Numbered from the stretch's first letter, positions 23,682 to 32,792 are shown. The stretch is DNA of 41,715 nucleotides from JAVBNC01 sp031551765 (GCA_031551765.1 JAVBNC010000048.1:1-41715); one strand, 5' to 3'. Translations and numbers: made by a program. The notes: generated by a model from the sequence alone, not told the origin.

Positions 23682-25022
23682 TTAACGGGGAGGCAACAGC
23701 CCCGCGTGCTCCTCACCCATGGCGACGTAGAGCTTGGACAGGGCAATCATGTAGTCGGACTGGGCGCCGGTGAGCGCGGCTTCCGCCATGGTCAGCTTGG
23801 ACTGGGCGTCCAGCACGTCCAGGAAGGTGCCCACCTGGGCCTGGTAGCGGGCCCCGGCCAGGCGGTAGGCCTCCTGGGCCTGTTCCAGGCCGATCTGGGC
23901 CACCTTGATGCGCTTGGCCGCTTCGTTGATCTTGAGCAGCCGGGACTTGATGTCAAAGGCGATTTCCTGGCGCAGCAGGCTTTCCTCGGCCTTCATCTTG
24001 GTTTCGATCTGTTTGTACTGCTGCACGTTGAAATAGGTTTTGCCCCACTCAAAGCCCGTCCATTCGCCCACAATGCCCAGGCTCCAGGAACTGAAGCCGT
24101 TGGGGCTGATGGTGCTGCCGGAAGCGTCCGGCCGGTCGCCCTGGGTGCTCCAGGCGCCCTGCGCCGTCACCTGGGGGTAAAAGGCGCTTTGGGCTATGGT
24201 CACGTCCTTGCCCGCTATGTTCACGGCTTTCATGGCCATGCGCAGGTCCGGCCGCCGCACGTAGGCGGTGGAAAGGCACTGCTCGAACATTTGCATGAAG
24301 GGGATGAACATCAGGCTGCCCACGTACTCCACCGGCGCTTCCGCGGGGATGTTGAGCAGGGTGTTCAGCCGGGCCACCTGGGTTTCGTAGTTGTTGGCGG
24401 ACTGCAGGAGCTGGTTTTCCGCCGTGGCCACGTCCACTTCGGTTTGCAAAACGTCCAGGCGGGGTTTCATGCCCACGTCGTAAAAGGCCTGGGTGACTTT
24501 AAGCTGGGAACGCAGCCTGGCCAGAGAATCCTGCGCGCTGCGCACGTTTTCCCGGGCCTGGAGCAGCAGCAGGAAGTTTTCCTGCACAATGCTGATCAGT
24601 TCCAGGCGGGCGCGCTCCAGGTTGGCGTCGGCGTTTTCTTTCTGCAGGGCGGCTTTCTGGTAGGTGCTGAGCGTGGCGAAACCGGTGAACACGTTCTGGC
24701 GCAGCCACACGGTCCAGGTGTAGAGGTCGTCGTCTTTTTCCCGGCCCAGCACGTCTTTGGGCTTGTGCTGGAGCTTGGAGTAGCCGTAGGTGGTGCCCAG
24801 CGCCGGGCCGAAAGAGCCCCGGGCGGACTTGCGGTAGGATTCCGCCGCGGCGGCGCCGGATTCCGCCGAGATGATGGCGAAGTTTTCGCGCAGGGCCCGT
24901 TCCACGGCCTGGTCCATGGTGTAGGTCTGAGCGGGGACAGGGGCGGGGGCGGCGCAAAGCGGCGCGGCCGCATATAGAATGAGCAGGCATGCTCCCAAAA
25001 GAATTCGCGCTATTCCGGCCAT
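23682..25022 (-). CDS. TolC-family outer-membrane efflux protein
   Basis: 446-aa outer-membrane channel protein: signal peptide to about residue 28 (LLGACLLILYAAAPLCA), then two repeats of the OEP fold with long heptad-rich helices (AALQKENADANLERARLELISIV; LKINEAAKRIKVAQIGLEQA) and the characteristic ALLVALSKLY-like end (SDYMIALSKLYVAMGEEH). It works with a periplasmic adaptor and an inner-membrane pump or type I exporter, neither encoded nearby. The ATG at 25022 has GGGGAG 6 nt upstream. It is divergent from tolQ across a 252-bp region with an AT-rich segment (25157-25190) in which I could not fix a promoter. Confidence 0.92.
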   Translation of the reverse strand: MAGIARILLGACLLILYAAAPLCAAPAPVPAQTYTMDQAVERALRENFAIISAESGAAAAESYRKSARGSFGPALGTTYGYSKLQHKPKDVLGREKDDDLYTWTVWLRQNVFTGFATLSTYQKAALQKENADANLERARLELISIVQENFLLLLQARENVRSAQDSLARLRSQLKVTQAFYDVGMKPRLDVLQTEVDVATAENQLLQSANNYETQVARLNTLLNIPAEAPVEYVGSLMFIPFMQMFEQCLSTAYVRRPDLRMAMKAVNIAGKDVTIAQSAFYPQVTAQGAWSTQGDRPDASGSTISPNGFSSWSLGIVGEWTGFEWGKTYFNVQQYKQIETKMKAEESLLRQEIAFDIKSRLLKINEAAKRIKVAQIGLEQAQEAYRLAGARYQAQVGTFLDVLDAQSKLTMAEAALTGAQSDYMIALSKLYVAMGEEHAGLLPPR

Positions 25023-25274
25023 CGGACGCTCCCCTTTAACCCCCGGCGCACCCGGCGGGCACACCTCCATAACAAGACAGGCAAGGGCTTGTCCACACAG
25101 GAATGGAACACGGTTTTCACCGGATGGCGGCGCGCGGAACGGTTCTTGTATCAACTCTAGATTTTTTTGAAAAAAACATATTTTTTACTGGCAAAGAGTG
25201 CGTTTTCGCGCTATCCGGCAAGTGCTCCCGCATGGGAGCGGCGATTATGCATCCCCAGATGGAGACCCCTACGC

Positions 25275-25970
25275 ATGAGTAACTTCAGTTTTATCCAGAT
25301 CATCGCTGACGCCACGCTTGTGGCTCAGCTTGTGCTCGCCCTTCTCGTGGTGATGTCCGTGAGCAGCTGGAGCCTGATGATTTATAAGTTTTTCGCGCTC
25401 AGCGCGGCCAGACGCAAGGCCCTTGCCGGCATAGGCCGCTTCACCGACGCCCGCGACCTGCGCGAAGCCGTGCAGTCCCTGGGCGGCGACTTCACCTCGC
25501 CTCTGTACCACGTGGCCCAGCAGGGCGTGGCGGAATTCAACCGCCTGAAGGAAGCGGGCAACACGTCCGACGTGGTGGCGGACAACGTGCGCCGTTCGCT
25601 CCGCCAGGGGGTCAGCGAAGCCATATCCAAGCTGGGCACCTCGCTTTCCTTTCTGGCCACCACGGCCAACACGGCCCCGTTTATCGGGCTGTTCGGCACG
25701 GTGTGGGGCATCATGCACTCTTTCCACAACATCGGGCAGATGAAGACCGCCTCCCTGGCCGTTGTGGCCCCCGGCATTTCCGAAGCGCTCATCGCCACGG
25801 CCATCGGCCTGTTCGTGGCTATCCCGGCCACGGTGGGCTACAACATGTTCCTGGGTTCCCTGGCGGAAATAGAGGCCGAACTGGTGAACTTCGCCGGGGT
25901 GTTCCTGAACCGGGTGCAGCGCGAACTCAACGCCGGCAAGAACGGCGCCCGTCCCAAAGCAGGGGAATAG
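25275..25970 (+). CDS. tolQ: TolQ-type proton-channel motor subunit
   Basis: 231-aa MotA/TolQ/ExbB-family inner-membrane protein with three membrane segments (about 17-37, 130-155 and 170-195). Signature: SFLATTANTAPFIGLFGTVWGIMHSF, and APGISEALIATAIGLFVAIPA. With TolR it uses proton flow to energise TolA in outer-membrane constriction at division. The ATG at 25275 has GGAG 10 nt upstream; a TTG at 25167 in the same frame would add a non-conserved extension. First gene of tolQRAB-pal; the stop is 9 bp before tolR. Confidence 0.93.
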   Translation: MSNFSFIQIIADATLVAQLVLALLVVMSVSSWSLMIYKFFALSAARRKALAGIGRFTDARDLREAVQSLGGDFTSPLYHVAQQGVAEFNRLKEAGNTSDVVADNVRRSLRQGVSEAISKLGTSLSFLATTANTAPFIGLFGTVWGIMHSFHNIGQMKTASLAVVAPGISEALIATAIGLFVAIPATVGYNMFLGSLAEIEAELVNFAGVFLNRVQRELNAGKNGARPKAGE

Positions 25971-25979
25971 GGAGAAGCC

Positions 25980-26423
25980 ATGGGCGTTTCAGCCGGAAGA
26001 AAAGGCTTTGTGGCGGAAATCAACGTCACGCCCTTTGTGGACGTGATGCTGGTTCTGCTCATCATTTTCATGGTCACGGCCCCGTTGATGACGGAAGGCC
26101 TGGACGTGGACCTGCCCCAGACCAGCACGGCCAAGTCCCTGCCCACGGACAAGGACCACGTCATTCTTACCGTCAAAAAGGACGGGAGCATTTTTCTGGA
26201 TACCTACCGCGTGAACGACCTGAACGCGCTTCAGGCCCAGCTGGCCACCGTGGCGGCGGAACAGCGCCGTCAGGTGTTTTTGCAGGCTGACAAGGAAGTG
26301 GCCTACGGCGTGGTGGCGGAGGTTATGGCGCGGCTGCGCGCCGCCGGCATAGACAAACTGGGCATGGTGACCGAGCAGATCACCGAGCCGGCTCCAAATA
26401 CGGGCAGCACCAAGAGGCGCTAG
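25980..26423 (+). CDS. tolR: TolR/ExbD-type motor subunit
   Basis: 147-aa protein with one N-terminal membrane helix carrying the proton-binding aspartate (VTPFVDVMLVLLIIFMVTAP; D near 21) and a periplasmic domain (VDLPQTSTAKSLP ... VFLQADKEVAYGVVAEVMARLRAAGIDKLGMVTE). It pairs with TolQ. The ATG at 25980 follows GGGAGAAG. Its TAG stop is also the first base triplet of the repeat element that fills the gap to tolA. Confidence 0.93.
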   Translation: MGVSAGRKGFVAEINVTPFVDVMLVLLIIFMVTAPLMTEGLDVDLPQTSTAKSLPTDKDHVILTVKKDGSIFLDTYRVNDLNALQAQLATVAAEQRRQVFLQADKEVAYGVVAEVMARLRAAGIDKLGMVTEQITEPAPNTGSTKRR

Positions 26424-26615
26424 AGTATGGCGGATTTTCTTGAAGCCGCCATACTCTGGCGGTCGCGCAGCGCAGCGGAGCGGGCGCCCGCAAGCGGACA
26501 GCGCGGCGTGCCTCTGGCACAAGCCGCTTCGGCTTGTGCGCATGCGATAAAAGATATGCCTTTTGCCTTTTTGCACTTATACGAAATGCGCAATTTCAAA
26601 GGTAAAATTCTCTAG
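26421..26615. repeat. TAGAG-bounded multi-hairpin element, copy 2
   Basis: It starts on the tolR TAG stop and ends on CTCTAG, which touches the tolA GTG start, so it fills the 191-bp gap exactly. It contains a perfect 12-bp hairpin (26422-26433 with 26446-26457) and GCACAAGCCG/CGGCTTGTGC (about 26518-26540), and a right end matching the element at 2397-2525 at 19 of 25 bases. It is not coding. Confidence 0.7.
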
Positions 26616-27496
26616 TGGACCAGTCCCGCTTCCTGAGCTTCCTGCTCTCCCTTTGCCTGCACGCCGGCATATTCGCGGCGGCGCTCTTCTGGCCTGCCGG
26701 GTCCAGGCCCCTGGTCAACCTGAACGCCACTGTCATTGAAGTGACCCAGTACACCATCGGCGCGCCCGGCGCGCGCGCCACCGCGCCCAAGCCCGCGGAA
26801 AAGCCCGCCGCGCCGCAGGCCAAGCCGGAAACCCCGCAGGTTCCGGAAACGAAGCCCGATCCCCCCAAAGCGCCGGAAAAGCCGCTCAAGGCCCCGGAAA
26901 AGCCGGAAGTGAAACCGGAAGCCCCCAAGGCCCCGGAAAAGCCCATAGCCGTTAAAAAAGAAGATGCGCCCAAGCCCGCCAACGCCACCAAGCCGGTGGC
27001 GGCCGCGCCCAAAAAGCCCGCTGAAAAGCCGGAAGACGCCATTAAAAAGGCCCTGGGCGATATCGGCAAAGGCCAGCCCGCCGCCAAGCCTTCCGGCAGG
27101 GCGCCCAGCGCGGGCAGCGTTGCTGACGCCCTCGGCGCGTTCAAAAAGGCCGGGGCGGGAGACGGGGATACCGGCACGGGCCCCGGCGGCAGCGGCGGCG
27201 ACGGCGTGGGCATACTGGGCACCTACCAGCAGAGCCTGGTTTCCAGAATCCGGCCTTTCTGGGAATACGCGGGGCGGGCGGACAGAAAAAATCCCATGGC
27301 CATAGCCCGTATCCGCATAGCCAAGGACGGCACCATCCAGGGCGCGACCATTGAAAAAAGCTCCGGGGACGCGGCCTTTGACGGCTCGGTCTTGAAAGCC
27401 ATCCAGGACACGGGCAAGGTGGAAGCCCCGCCCACGCCGCAGCTTATGGACATAACGCTCGGCTTTGCCTATGAATCCCTTGCGGCCGGGTCGTGA
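26615..27496 (+). CDS. tolA: TolA-like energy transducer
   Basis: 293-aa inner-membrane-anchored protein: one N-terminal membrane helix (FLSFLLSLCLHAGIFAAALFW, 6-26), a Lys/Pro/Glu/Ala-rich spacer (about 50-150) that spans the periplasm, a Gly-rich hinge (GTGPGGSGGDG) and a C-terminal TonB/TolA-type domain (AIARIRIAKDGTIQGATIEK ... SVLKAIQDTGKVEAPP). It links the TolQR motor to Pal/TolB. The GTG start at 26615 directly follows the repeat element. AAAGG lies 12 nt upstream, so initiation may be weak. No ATG in frame precedes it. Confidence 0.9.
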   Translation: MDQSRFLSFLLSLCLHAGIFAAALFWPAGSRPLVNLNATVIEVTQYTIGAPGARATAPKPAEKPAAPQAKPETPQVPETKPDPPKAPEKPLKAPEKPEVKPEAPKAPEKPIAVKKEDAPKPANATKPVAAAPKKPAEKPEDAIKKALGDIGKGQPAAKPSGRAPSAGSVADALGAFKKAGAGDGDTGTGPGGSGGDGVGILGTYQQSLVSRIRPFWEYAGRADRKNPMAIARIRIAKDGTIQGATIEKSSGDAAFDGSVLKAIQDTGKVEAPPTPQLMDITLGFAYESLAAGS

Positions 27497-27561
27497 CCCG
27501 TAGCCGCGTTCCCACGATTGCGCACCCGGAATTTTTGCTTTGAACGCGAGGAACAACCGCC

Positions 27562-28866
27562 ATGCATAGATCCAGCAGTTTCATCAAAACCCTGGCCCTG
27601 GCTTTCGGGCTTTTGCTGCTCACCGCCTCCGCCGCCTGGACCGCGGACACGCCGTACATGGTTGTCGGGCCGCAACTGCGCGTGCGTATCGCCTTTGCGG
27701 ACCCGCTGGGTTCCGGCGGGCCTTCCGCCGCCATGCAGCAGTTCATCCAGGACGACCTGGGTTTTCTGCCCTTCGTCACCCTGGTCAGCCCTTCCTCCGT
27801 GCCCGGCGGCACCCGCCTGCCCGCCGCTTCCGGGGATATCGACTTCAAGCGTTTTCAACTGGCCGGGGCGCACATGCTCATCACCGCCGCCTGGACGGCG
27901 GAAGGCGGCAAGGGCCGCGTGGAGTTGCGCGTTTTTGACGTGACCACGGGCAAGTTCCTTTTCGGCAACGCTTACAGCGGGGTCGCGGAAAACAACGCCG
28001 GCGACGTGGCGGACAAGTTCTGTTCCGACCTGATGAAAGCCATTACCGGACGGGGGGAATTTTTCCGCTCCACGCTGGCCTTCGTCAAAAGCGACGGCCC
28101 CAATAAAAAAGACATCTGGGCCGTGCGGCCCACAGGCCGCAACCTGCGCCGCCTGACCAACCTGCCCGGCAACGCGCTTTCCCCCTCCTGGTCGCCGGAC
28201 GGCCGTTTCGTGGTCTTCAGCCACGTGGACCGGCGCACCCACGCCCTTGGCGTGTGGGACAGCACCACCCTTTCCGTGCAGCGCATCAAGTTTCCCGGCA
28301 ACACGGTCATCGGGCCCTGCTTCATGCCCAACAACCAGGTGGCGGTCAGCCTTTCCGACGGCAGAAACCCCAGCATTTTTCTGCTGGACCACCAGTTCCG
28401 CCGCCTGCGCGCCCTGGACGCCAGTTCCAGCATAGACGTCTCCCCTTCCGTGGACGCCACGGGCACCAAAATGGCCTTTGTGTCCAGCCGCATGGGCAAC
28501 CCGCACGTCTTTCTCAAAGACTTGAGCACCGGCGCGGTGACCCGCATCACCTACGAAGGCAAGTACAACACCGAGCCTTCCATCAGCCCGGACGGCACGC
28601 TGATCACCTTTTCGCGCCAGATGAGCGGCGGCCACCGGATATTCGTGCACGACCTGGTCAAGAAGACGGAAACCCAGATCAGCTTCGGCCCGGGCAGCGA
28701 CGAGCAGCCCGCTTTCGCGCCGGACAACTATTTCATAGCCTTTACGTCCACCAGAAGCGGGCAGCGCCAACTATATCTGACCACCCGCAACGGCGGCGAG
28801 CCCAAGCGCATTCCCACGGGCGCCGGGGACGCCAGCTTCGCGGACTGGGGACTTTTTCCCCGGTAG
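27562..28866 (+). CDS. tolB: Tol-Pal system protein TolB
   Basis: 434-aa periplasmic protein: signal peptide 1-28 (LALAFGLLLLTASAAWTA), an N-terminal TolB domain to about 150, then a six-bladed propeller of PD40 repeats (SPSWSPDGRFVVFSH, SPSVDATGTKMAFVSSR, EPSISPDGTLITFSR, QPAFAPDNYFIAFTSTR). It binds Pal and TolA at the septum. The ATG at 27562 has GAGGAA 9 nt upstream. It follows tolA by 65 bp. A 480-bp gap with a repeat separates it from pal. Confidence 0.96.
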   Translation: MHRSSSFIKTLALAFGLLLLTASAAWTADTPYMVVGPQLRVRIAFADPLGSGGPSAAMQQFIQDDLGFLPFVTLVSPSSVPGGTRLPAASGDIDFKRFQLAGAHMLITAAWTAEGGKGRVELRVFDVTTGKFLFGNAYSGVAENNAGDVADKFCSDLMKAITGRGEFFRSTLAFVKSDGPNKKDIWAVRPTGRNLRRLTNLPGNALSPSWSPDGRFVVFSHVDRRTHALGVWDSTTLSVQRIKFPGNTVIGPCFMPNNQVAVSLSDGRNPSIFLLDHQFRRLRALDASSSIDVSPSVDATGTKMAFVSSRMGNPHVFLKDLSTGAVTRITYEGKYNTEPSISPDGTLITFSRQMSGGHRIFVHDLVKKTETQISFGPGSDEQPAFAPDNYFIAFTSTRSGQRQLYLTTRNGGEPKRIPTGAGDASFADWGLFPR

Positions 28867-28883
28867 AGCTGTTTAAAAAGTGA

Positions 28884-29092
28884 GCTGTCGAAGCCATCTA
28901 AAAGTCGAAGCAGGGCGCTGCCCTGCGGCTTTCCCCCGCTCCGGGGCCGGGAAGATGCGTGACCGGCAAAGCCGGATCCCGCCCGGCTCCTGCGCTCCAT
29001 GGGCTCTGGCGGGCCTGGCCTGCGCGGGGGACCGCTCCGGCCCCCTCCGGGGGTATAGGGTAGAGTTGGTCCCTGGACCCCATTCAGGGCAG
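28884..29092 (+). repeat. Modular repeat, modules C-G-E
   Basis: C head (GCTGTCGAAGCCATCTAAAA, AGCAGGGC/GCCCTGC hairpin) starting 17 nt after the tolB stop, then a G body (GGCCCCCTCCGGGGGTATAG) and an E-type end (CCTGGACCCCATTCAGGG). The G-E end is shared with 13435-13611, where the head is A. The rest of the 480-bp tolB-pal gap (29093-29346) holds the pal promoter and leader; I see no other gene. Confidence 0.75.
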
Positions 29093-29215
29093 CGTCCGCT
29101 TTCATTCCTGGGTGGTTTGGAAAGTATTCGACAACAGCCCTGATCGCCTCCGGGCGTAGGCCGCAAAAAAAAGCTGGCAAATTTACGAAAAAACTGTATT
29201 GCGAATCCCTGCATC

Positions 29216-29243
29216 TTGACAAAACTGTTGCAAGAGATACGAT
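29216..29243 (+). promoter_or_regulatory. Sigma-70 promoter for pal
   Basis: A perfect TTGACA at 29216-29221, a 16-nt spacer and TACGAT at 29238-29243. Predicted start is near 29250, giving a leader of about 97 nt. It implies that pal is transcribed separately from tolQRAB. Confidence 0.7.
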
Positions 29244-29346
29244 ACGCGCGTCTTATACCGGGCTCATGGCGCACATGATCCTGTGGGATAAGGAAGGTCT
29301 GTTTTCACCCTTTATTCTATGGAAAGTTGTTGAAGGAGAAGGTTTT

Positions 29347-29850
29347 ATGAACAAGTTCCTGCGCCTTGGCCTGTTGGCCGCCCTGGCTTGCACCCTGCTG
29401 CTCACCATGGGCTGCCCGGGCAAACGCCAGACCACCGATCAAGTGCCGTCCGACGATGACCGCTACGCCGGCCAGCGCCTGACCGCGGAAGAAGCCCGCG
29501 CCGCCGATGAAATCACCAACGCCCGCGTGTACTTTGAGTACGACAAGTTCGACCTCAAAGCCGAATCCAAGCAAGTGCTGGCCCGCAAGGCCGAACTGCT
29601 GAAGCGCTACACCAAGATCCGGGTGAGCATTCAGGGCCACTGCGACGAACGCGGCACCGAGGAATACAACCTGGCTCTCGGCGAGCGCCGCGCCCGCGCC
29701 GCTTACGAGTTCCTGACCATGAGCGGCGTTGGCGCCGGTCAGCTGGAAATGGTCAGCTACGGCAAGCTGCAGCCCGCTGTGCAAGGCCACAACGAAGCCG
29801 CCTGGTCCAAGAACCGCCGCGACGAGTTCATCGTTCTGAACCCCCGCTAA
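29347..29850 (+). CDS. pal: Peptidoglycan-associated lipoprotein Pal
   Basis: 167-aa outer-membrane lipoprotein. The signal ends at LLLTMGC (Cys21 would be lipidated; the lipobox is slightly unusual with Thr/Met). The C-terminal OmpA-like domain includes NARVYFEYDKFDLKAESKQV and IQGHCDERGTEEYNLALGER, which contacts peptidoglycan (Asp and Arg of the DERGT...NxxLGxxRA motif present). The ATG at 29347 has AAGGAG 8 nt upstream. Last gene of the Tol-Pal system, followed by a good terminator. Confidence 0.96.
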   Translation: MNKFLRLGLLAALACTLLLTMGCPGKRQTTDQVPSDDDRYAGQRLTAEEARAADEITNARVYFEYDKFDLKAESKQVLARKAELLKRYTKIRVSIQGHCDERGTEEYNLALGERRARAAYEFLTMSGVGAGQLEMVSYGKLQPAVQGHNEAAWSKNRRDEFIVLNPR

Positions 29851-29870
29851 ACGGTACTTGCGATAGAATA

Positions 29871-29904
29871 AAAACCGCCGTCCCGGCTCGGGGCGGCGGT
29901 TTTT
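29871..29904 (+). terminator. Intrinsic terminator after pal
   Basis: AAAACCGCCG pairs with CGGCGGTTTT, extended by CCC/GGG across a bulge, then TTTTATTTAT. The A-run on the other side makes it usable on the minus strand too. Confidence 0.92.
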
Positions 29905-29992
29905 ATTTATGCGCTATGCGGAACAAGAACGATGTAACGTACGCTGTGCGGCGGAGTTGTATCAAAAAAAGACGTTCCATCCATGTACTTTC

Positions 29993-30010
29993 AGTTGTCG
30001 AAGCCAATTA
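29993..30010 (+). repeat. C-head fragment at the polA 3' end
   Basis: AGTTGTCGAAGCCAATTA, identical to 20936-20953, 4 bp beyond the polA stop on the minus strand. Single arm only. Confidence 0.7.
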
Positions 30011-30014
30011 ACTC

Positions 30015-32792
30015 CTAATGCGCCTTGCCCCAACTTTCGCCCTTGCCCCAGTCCACGGCCAGGGGCACGGACAGGGCCTTGCCGCCGGGGGCCACGCCGG
30101 CCATCAGCCCGGCCAGGCGGGGGCCCGCTTCTTCGGCCGCGCGGCTCGGCACTTCCAGTACCAGTTCGTCGTGGATTTGCAGCAGCAGGCGGGCCTGCAG
30201 CCCGTTCAGGGTTTCGTCGCGGGCCACGGCCAGCATGGCGATTTTAATGATATCCGCCGCGCTCCCTTGCACCCGGGCGTTGATGGCCTGGCGCCGGGCC
30301 TGGGAACGGAGCTGCTCGTTGGCGGAACTGATTTCCGGGATATAGCGCCGCCTGCCGGTCAGGGTGGTCACGTAGCCCTGGTTGCGGGCTTCCTGCTCCA
30401 CGGCTTCGTAAAAGGCGCGCAGCGCGCCCAATTGCTCGAAATAGCGGGCGATGAACGCCTTGGCCTCGGCCAGGGAAATGCCCAGTTCCTGGGCCAGTTT
30501 CTGCGGCCCCATGCCGTACACCAGACCGAAGTTGATGGTTTTGGCGTTCCGCCGCTCTTCCGGAGTCACGTTTTCCTGGGGAGTGTCGTAAAGCAGGGCG
30601 GCGGTGCGGGCGTGGATGTCCTCGCCCTTGCGGAAGGCGTCCAGCAGCACCGGGTCCTGGGAAAGATGGGCCAGAACCCGCAATTCGATCTGCGAGTAGT
30701 CGGCGGAAACCAGCAGCGAACCCGGCCGGGCCACAAAGCAGGAACGCATGCGCTGGCCCAGCGGCCCGCGCACGGGAATGTTCTGCAAATTGGGGTTGCT
30801 GGAGGAAAGGCGGCCCGTGGCCGTGGCCAGCAGGTTGAAAGTGGTATGGATGCGGTCGTCCGCGTCCGCCAGCAGGGGCAGGGGTTCCAGGTAGGTGGAA
30901 CGCAGCTTTTCCAGCTTGCGGTACTCCAGAATAGCGTCCACGATGGGGTGCTTGCCGGAGAGCTTTTCCAGCACTTCCTGGGACGTGGACGCGGCCCCGC
31001 CCTTGGTCTTGCGGGCCTTGGGCAGGCTTAAGGTCCCGAAAAGCACGTCCGCCAGCTGCTGCGAGGAGCGGATGTTGAACGGCCCGCCCGCCAGTTCGTG
31101 GATGCGGGCGCTCAGGTTTTCCAGCTCGTCGTGCACCTCGGCGCGGAAGGCGTCAAAAGCCTTGCGGTCTATGCGTATGCCCGCTTCCTCCATGTCTTTC
31201 AGCAGCGGGATGAGCGGCATTTCCAGGTCGCGCAGCAGGCTGTCCGCGTGGGCGGCCGCCAGACGGGAGGCGAACAGCGCGTGCAATTGCAACGCCAGCA
31301 GGCCGGGGTTGGCGGACGGGTCCGCGTGGTCCGCCACCTGCTCGGCCCAGCGGGCGCCCAGACGCGGCCAGGAGTAGTCGCGGTCCTCCGGGTTCAGCAG
31401 ATAGGCGGCCAGCGCCAGGTCAAAGCAGCGGGCCACGGGCAGGGCTTTCCAGGCCGCGTCGCTTCCGTACAGAGCCTTGAGGTCCGGGGTGACCAGAAGG
31501 AAGCCCGGCGCATCGGCGGCCGCCAGGCGCGTGGCCAGGGCCGGGGCAGGGCCGTCGTACAGCCATTCCTCTTTGCCGAAAGCCAGGATCAGGCCGTTTT
31601 CCGGGGTCTGGATGAGGGCCAGAGGGCCGGTGAGGGGCGGCAGCTCGTCCAGGCCGCGCAGCGGCAGGTCCGCGACCGGCGCGGGACCGGTAATATCCAG
31701 CAGACTGCCCTGTCCGGTGGCGGTGGAGGGACCGGTATCCGGCAGGTCCGTACCGGGAGCGGCCGCTTCCTCCAGCAGGGAACGCTGCTCTTGCGGTTTT
31801 TGTGCGGGAGCGGGGGGTATTCCGCTACGTCCGCCCGACTCTTTGCCCAGACTCCCCGCATGCGCCGCCGCCGGGGCGGCTTGGACCGCCGTGCGCAAGG
31901 CCCCGGCCCTGCTCATGGATTCCAGCTCCCGGCCAAGGGTGCGCAGTTCGAACTCGTTGAGCACGCCCAGCGCGGCCGCGAGGTTCACCGGCCGCACGCT
32001 GAGGTCGTCCAGGCCCAAGGGCTGGCAGCTGTCCGTGCGCAGGGTGGTGAGCTGGCGGTAGAGCAGGGCGTTGTCCATCTGTCCGTCCAGCTTTTTGCGG
32101 ATTTTCGGAGGCACAGCCGCGAAGCGGGCCTGGATATCCTCCAGGGAACTGAAGTCCCGGAACAGCTCGGCCGCTGTTTTCGCGCCTATGCCGGGCACGC
32201 CGGGGATATTGTCGCTGCTGTCGCCCATGACGGCCTGAAAGTCCGGCCAGGTGGCGGGCCGCATGCCCGTTTCTTCCGTGAACGAGGCCAGGGTGGTGAC
32301 TTTTTCGTCTTTCGCGCCGGGGTCCCACAAGACCACGTTGGGGTGCAGGCACTGCTTGAGGTCCTTGTCCGCGCCCACGATGACCACGGGCCGCTCCTGC
32401 CGGAAGCGGGCGGCCAGGGAGGCGATGCAGTCGTCCGCCTCGCACCCTTCGGAAACAATGAGCGGCAGGCCCAGGGCGGCCAGGGAGCGCTTGACCGGGT
32501 CCAGCTGCTTCACCAGGGGTTCCGGGGTAGCGGCACGCTGGGCCTTGTATGACGCGAACAGGGCGTGGCGGAAGGTGGGCCCCCTGCCGTCCATGACAAA
32601 GGCAAAGTGCAGGGGCTTTTCCTCACGCAGGAGCTTGAGCAGGATGCGGGTGACGATGAACAGCGCGTTGGTGGGAAAACCGTCGGACCGGGCCATATTC
32701 TGGTAGGCGTAAAAGCCCCGGAACACAAAGGCCGTGCCGTCCATAAGGTACAACGGCTCCTGGGTGAAGCCGAGTCGCTGGCGCAAGGACAT
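30015..32792 (-). CDS. polA: DNA polymerase I
   Basis: 925-aa repair and Okazaki-fragment polymerase. N-terminal 5' nuclease (about 15-280): LYLMDGTAFVFRGFYAY, SEGCEADDCIASLA, AVMGDSSDNIPGVPGIGAKTA. A low-complexity Pro/Ala linker (about 310-375) follows. The 3'-5' exonuclease-like domain lacks the D-x-E motif (the position reads LALIQTPENGL), so proofreading is probably lost, as in Taq polymerase. Polymerase domain: motif A VSADYSQIELRVLAHLS, motif B RRNAKTINFGLVYGMG, motif C LLQIHDELVLEVP. The ATG at 32792 has CAGGAG 7 nt upstream; the frame reaches 32825 without a better site. Divergent from the DVU0298-like gene. Confidence 0.97.
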   Translation of the reverse strand: MSLRQRLGFTQEPLYLMDGTAFVFRGFYAYQNMARSDGFPTNALFIVTRILLKLLREEKPLHFAFVMDGRGPTFRHALFASYKAQRAATPEPLVKQLDPVKRSLAALGLPLIVSEGCEADDCIASLAARFRQERPVVIVGADKDLKQCLHPNVVLWDPGAKDEKVTTLASFTEETGMRPATWPDFQAVMGDSSDNIPGVPGIGAKTAAELFRDFSSLEDIQARFAAVPPKIRKKLDGQMDNALLYRQLTTLRTDSCQPLGLDDLSVRPVNLAAALGVLNEFELRTLGRELESMSRAGALRTAVQAAPAAAHAGSLGKESGGRSGIPPAPAQKPQEQRSLLEEAAAPGTDLPDTGPSTATGQGSLLDITGPAPVADLPLRGLDELPPLTGPLALIQTPENGLILAFGKEEWLYDGPAPALATRLAAADAPGFLLVTPDLKALYGSDAAWKALPVARCFDLALAAYLLNPEDRDYSWPRLGARWAEQVADHADPSANPGLLALQLHALFASRLAAAHADSLLRDLEMPLIPLLKDMEEAGIRIDRKAFDAFRAEVHDELENLSARIHELAGGPFNIRSSQQLADVLFGTLSLPKARKTKGGAASTSQEVLEKLSGKHPIVDAILEYRKLEKLRSTYLEPLPLLADADDRIHTTFNLLATATGRLSSSNPNLQNIPVRGPLGQRMRSCFVARPGSLLVSADYSQIELRVLAHLSQDPVLLDAFRKGEDIHARTAALLYDTPQENVTPEERRNAKTINFGLVYGMGPQKLAQELGISLAEAKAFIARYFEQLGALRAFYEAVEQEARNQGYVTTLTGRRRYIPEISSANEQLRSQARRQAINARVQGSAADIIKIAMLAVARDETLNGLQARLLLQIHDELVLEVPSRAAEEAGPRLAGLMAGVAPGGKALSVPLAVDWGKGESWGKAH

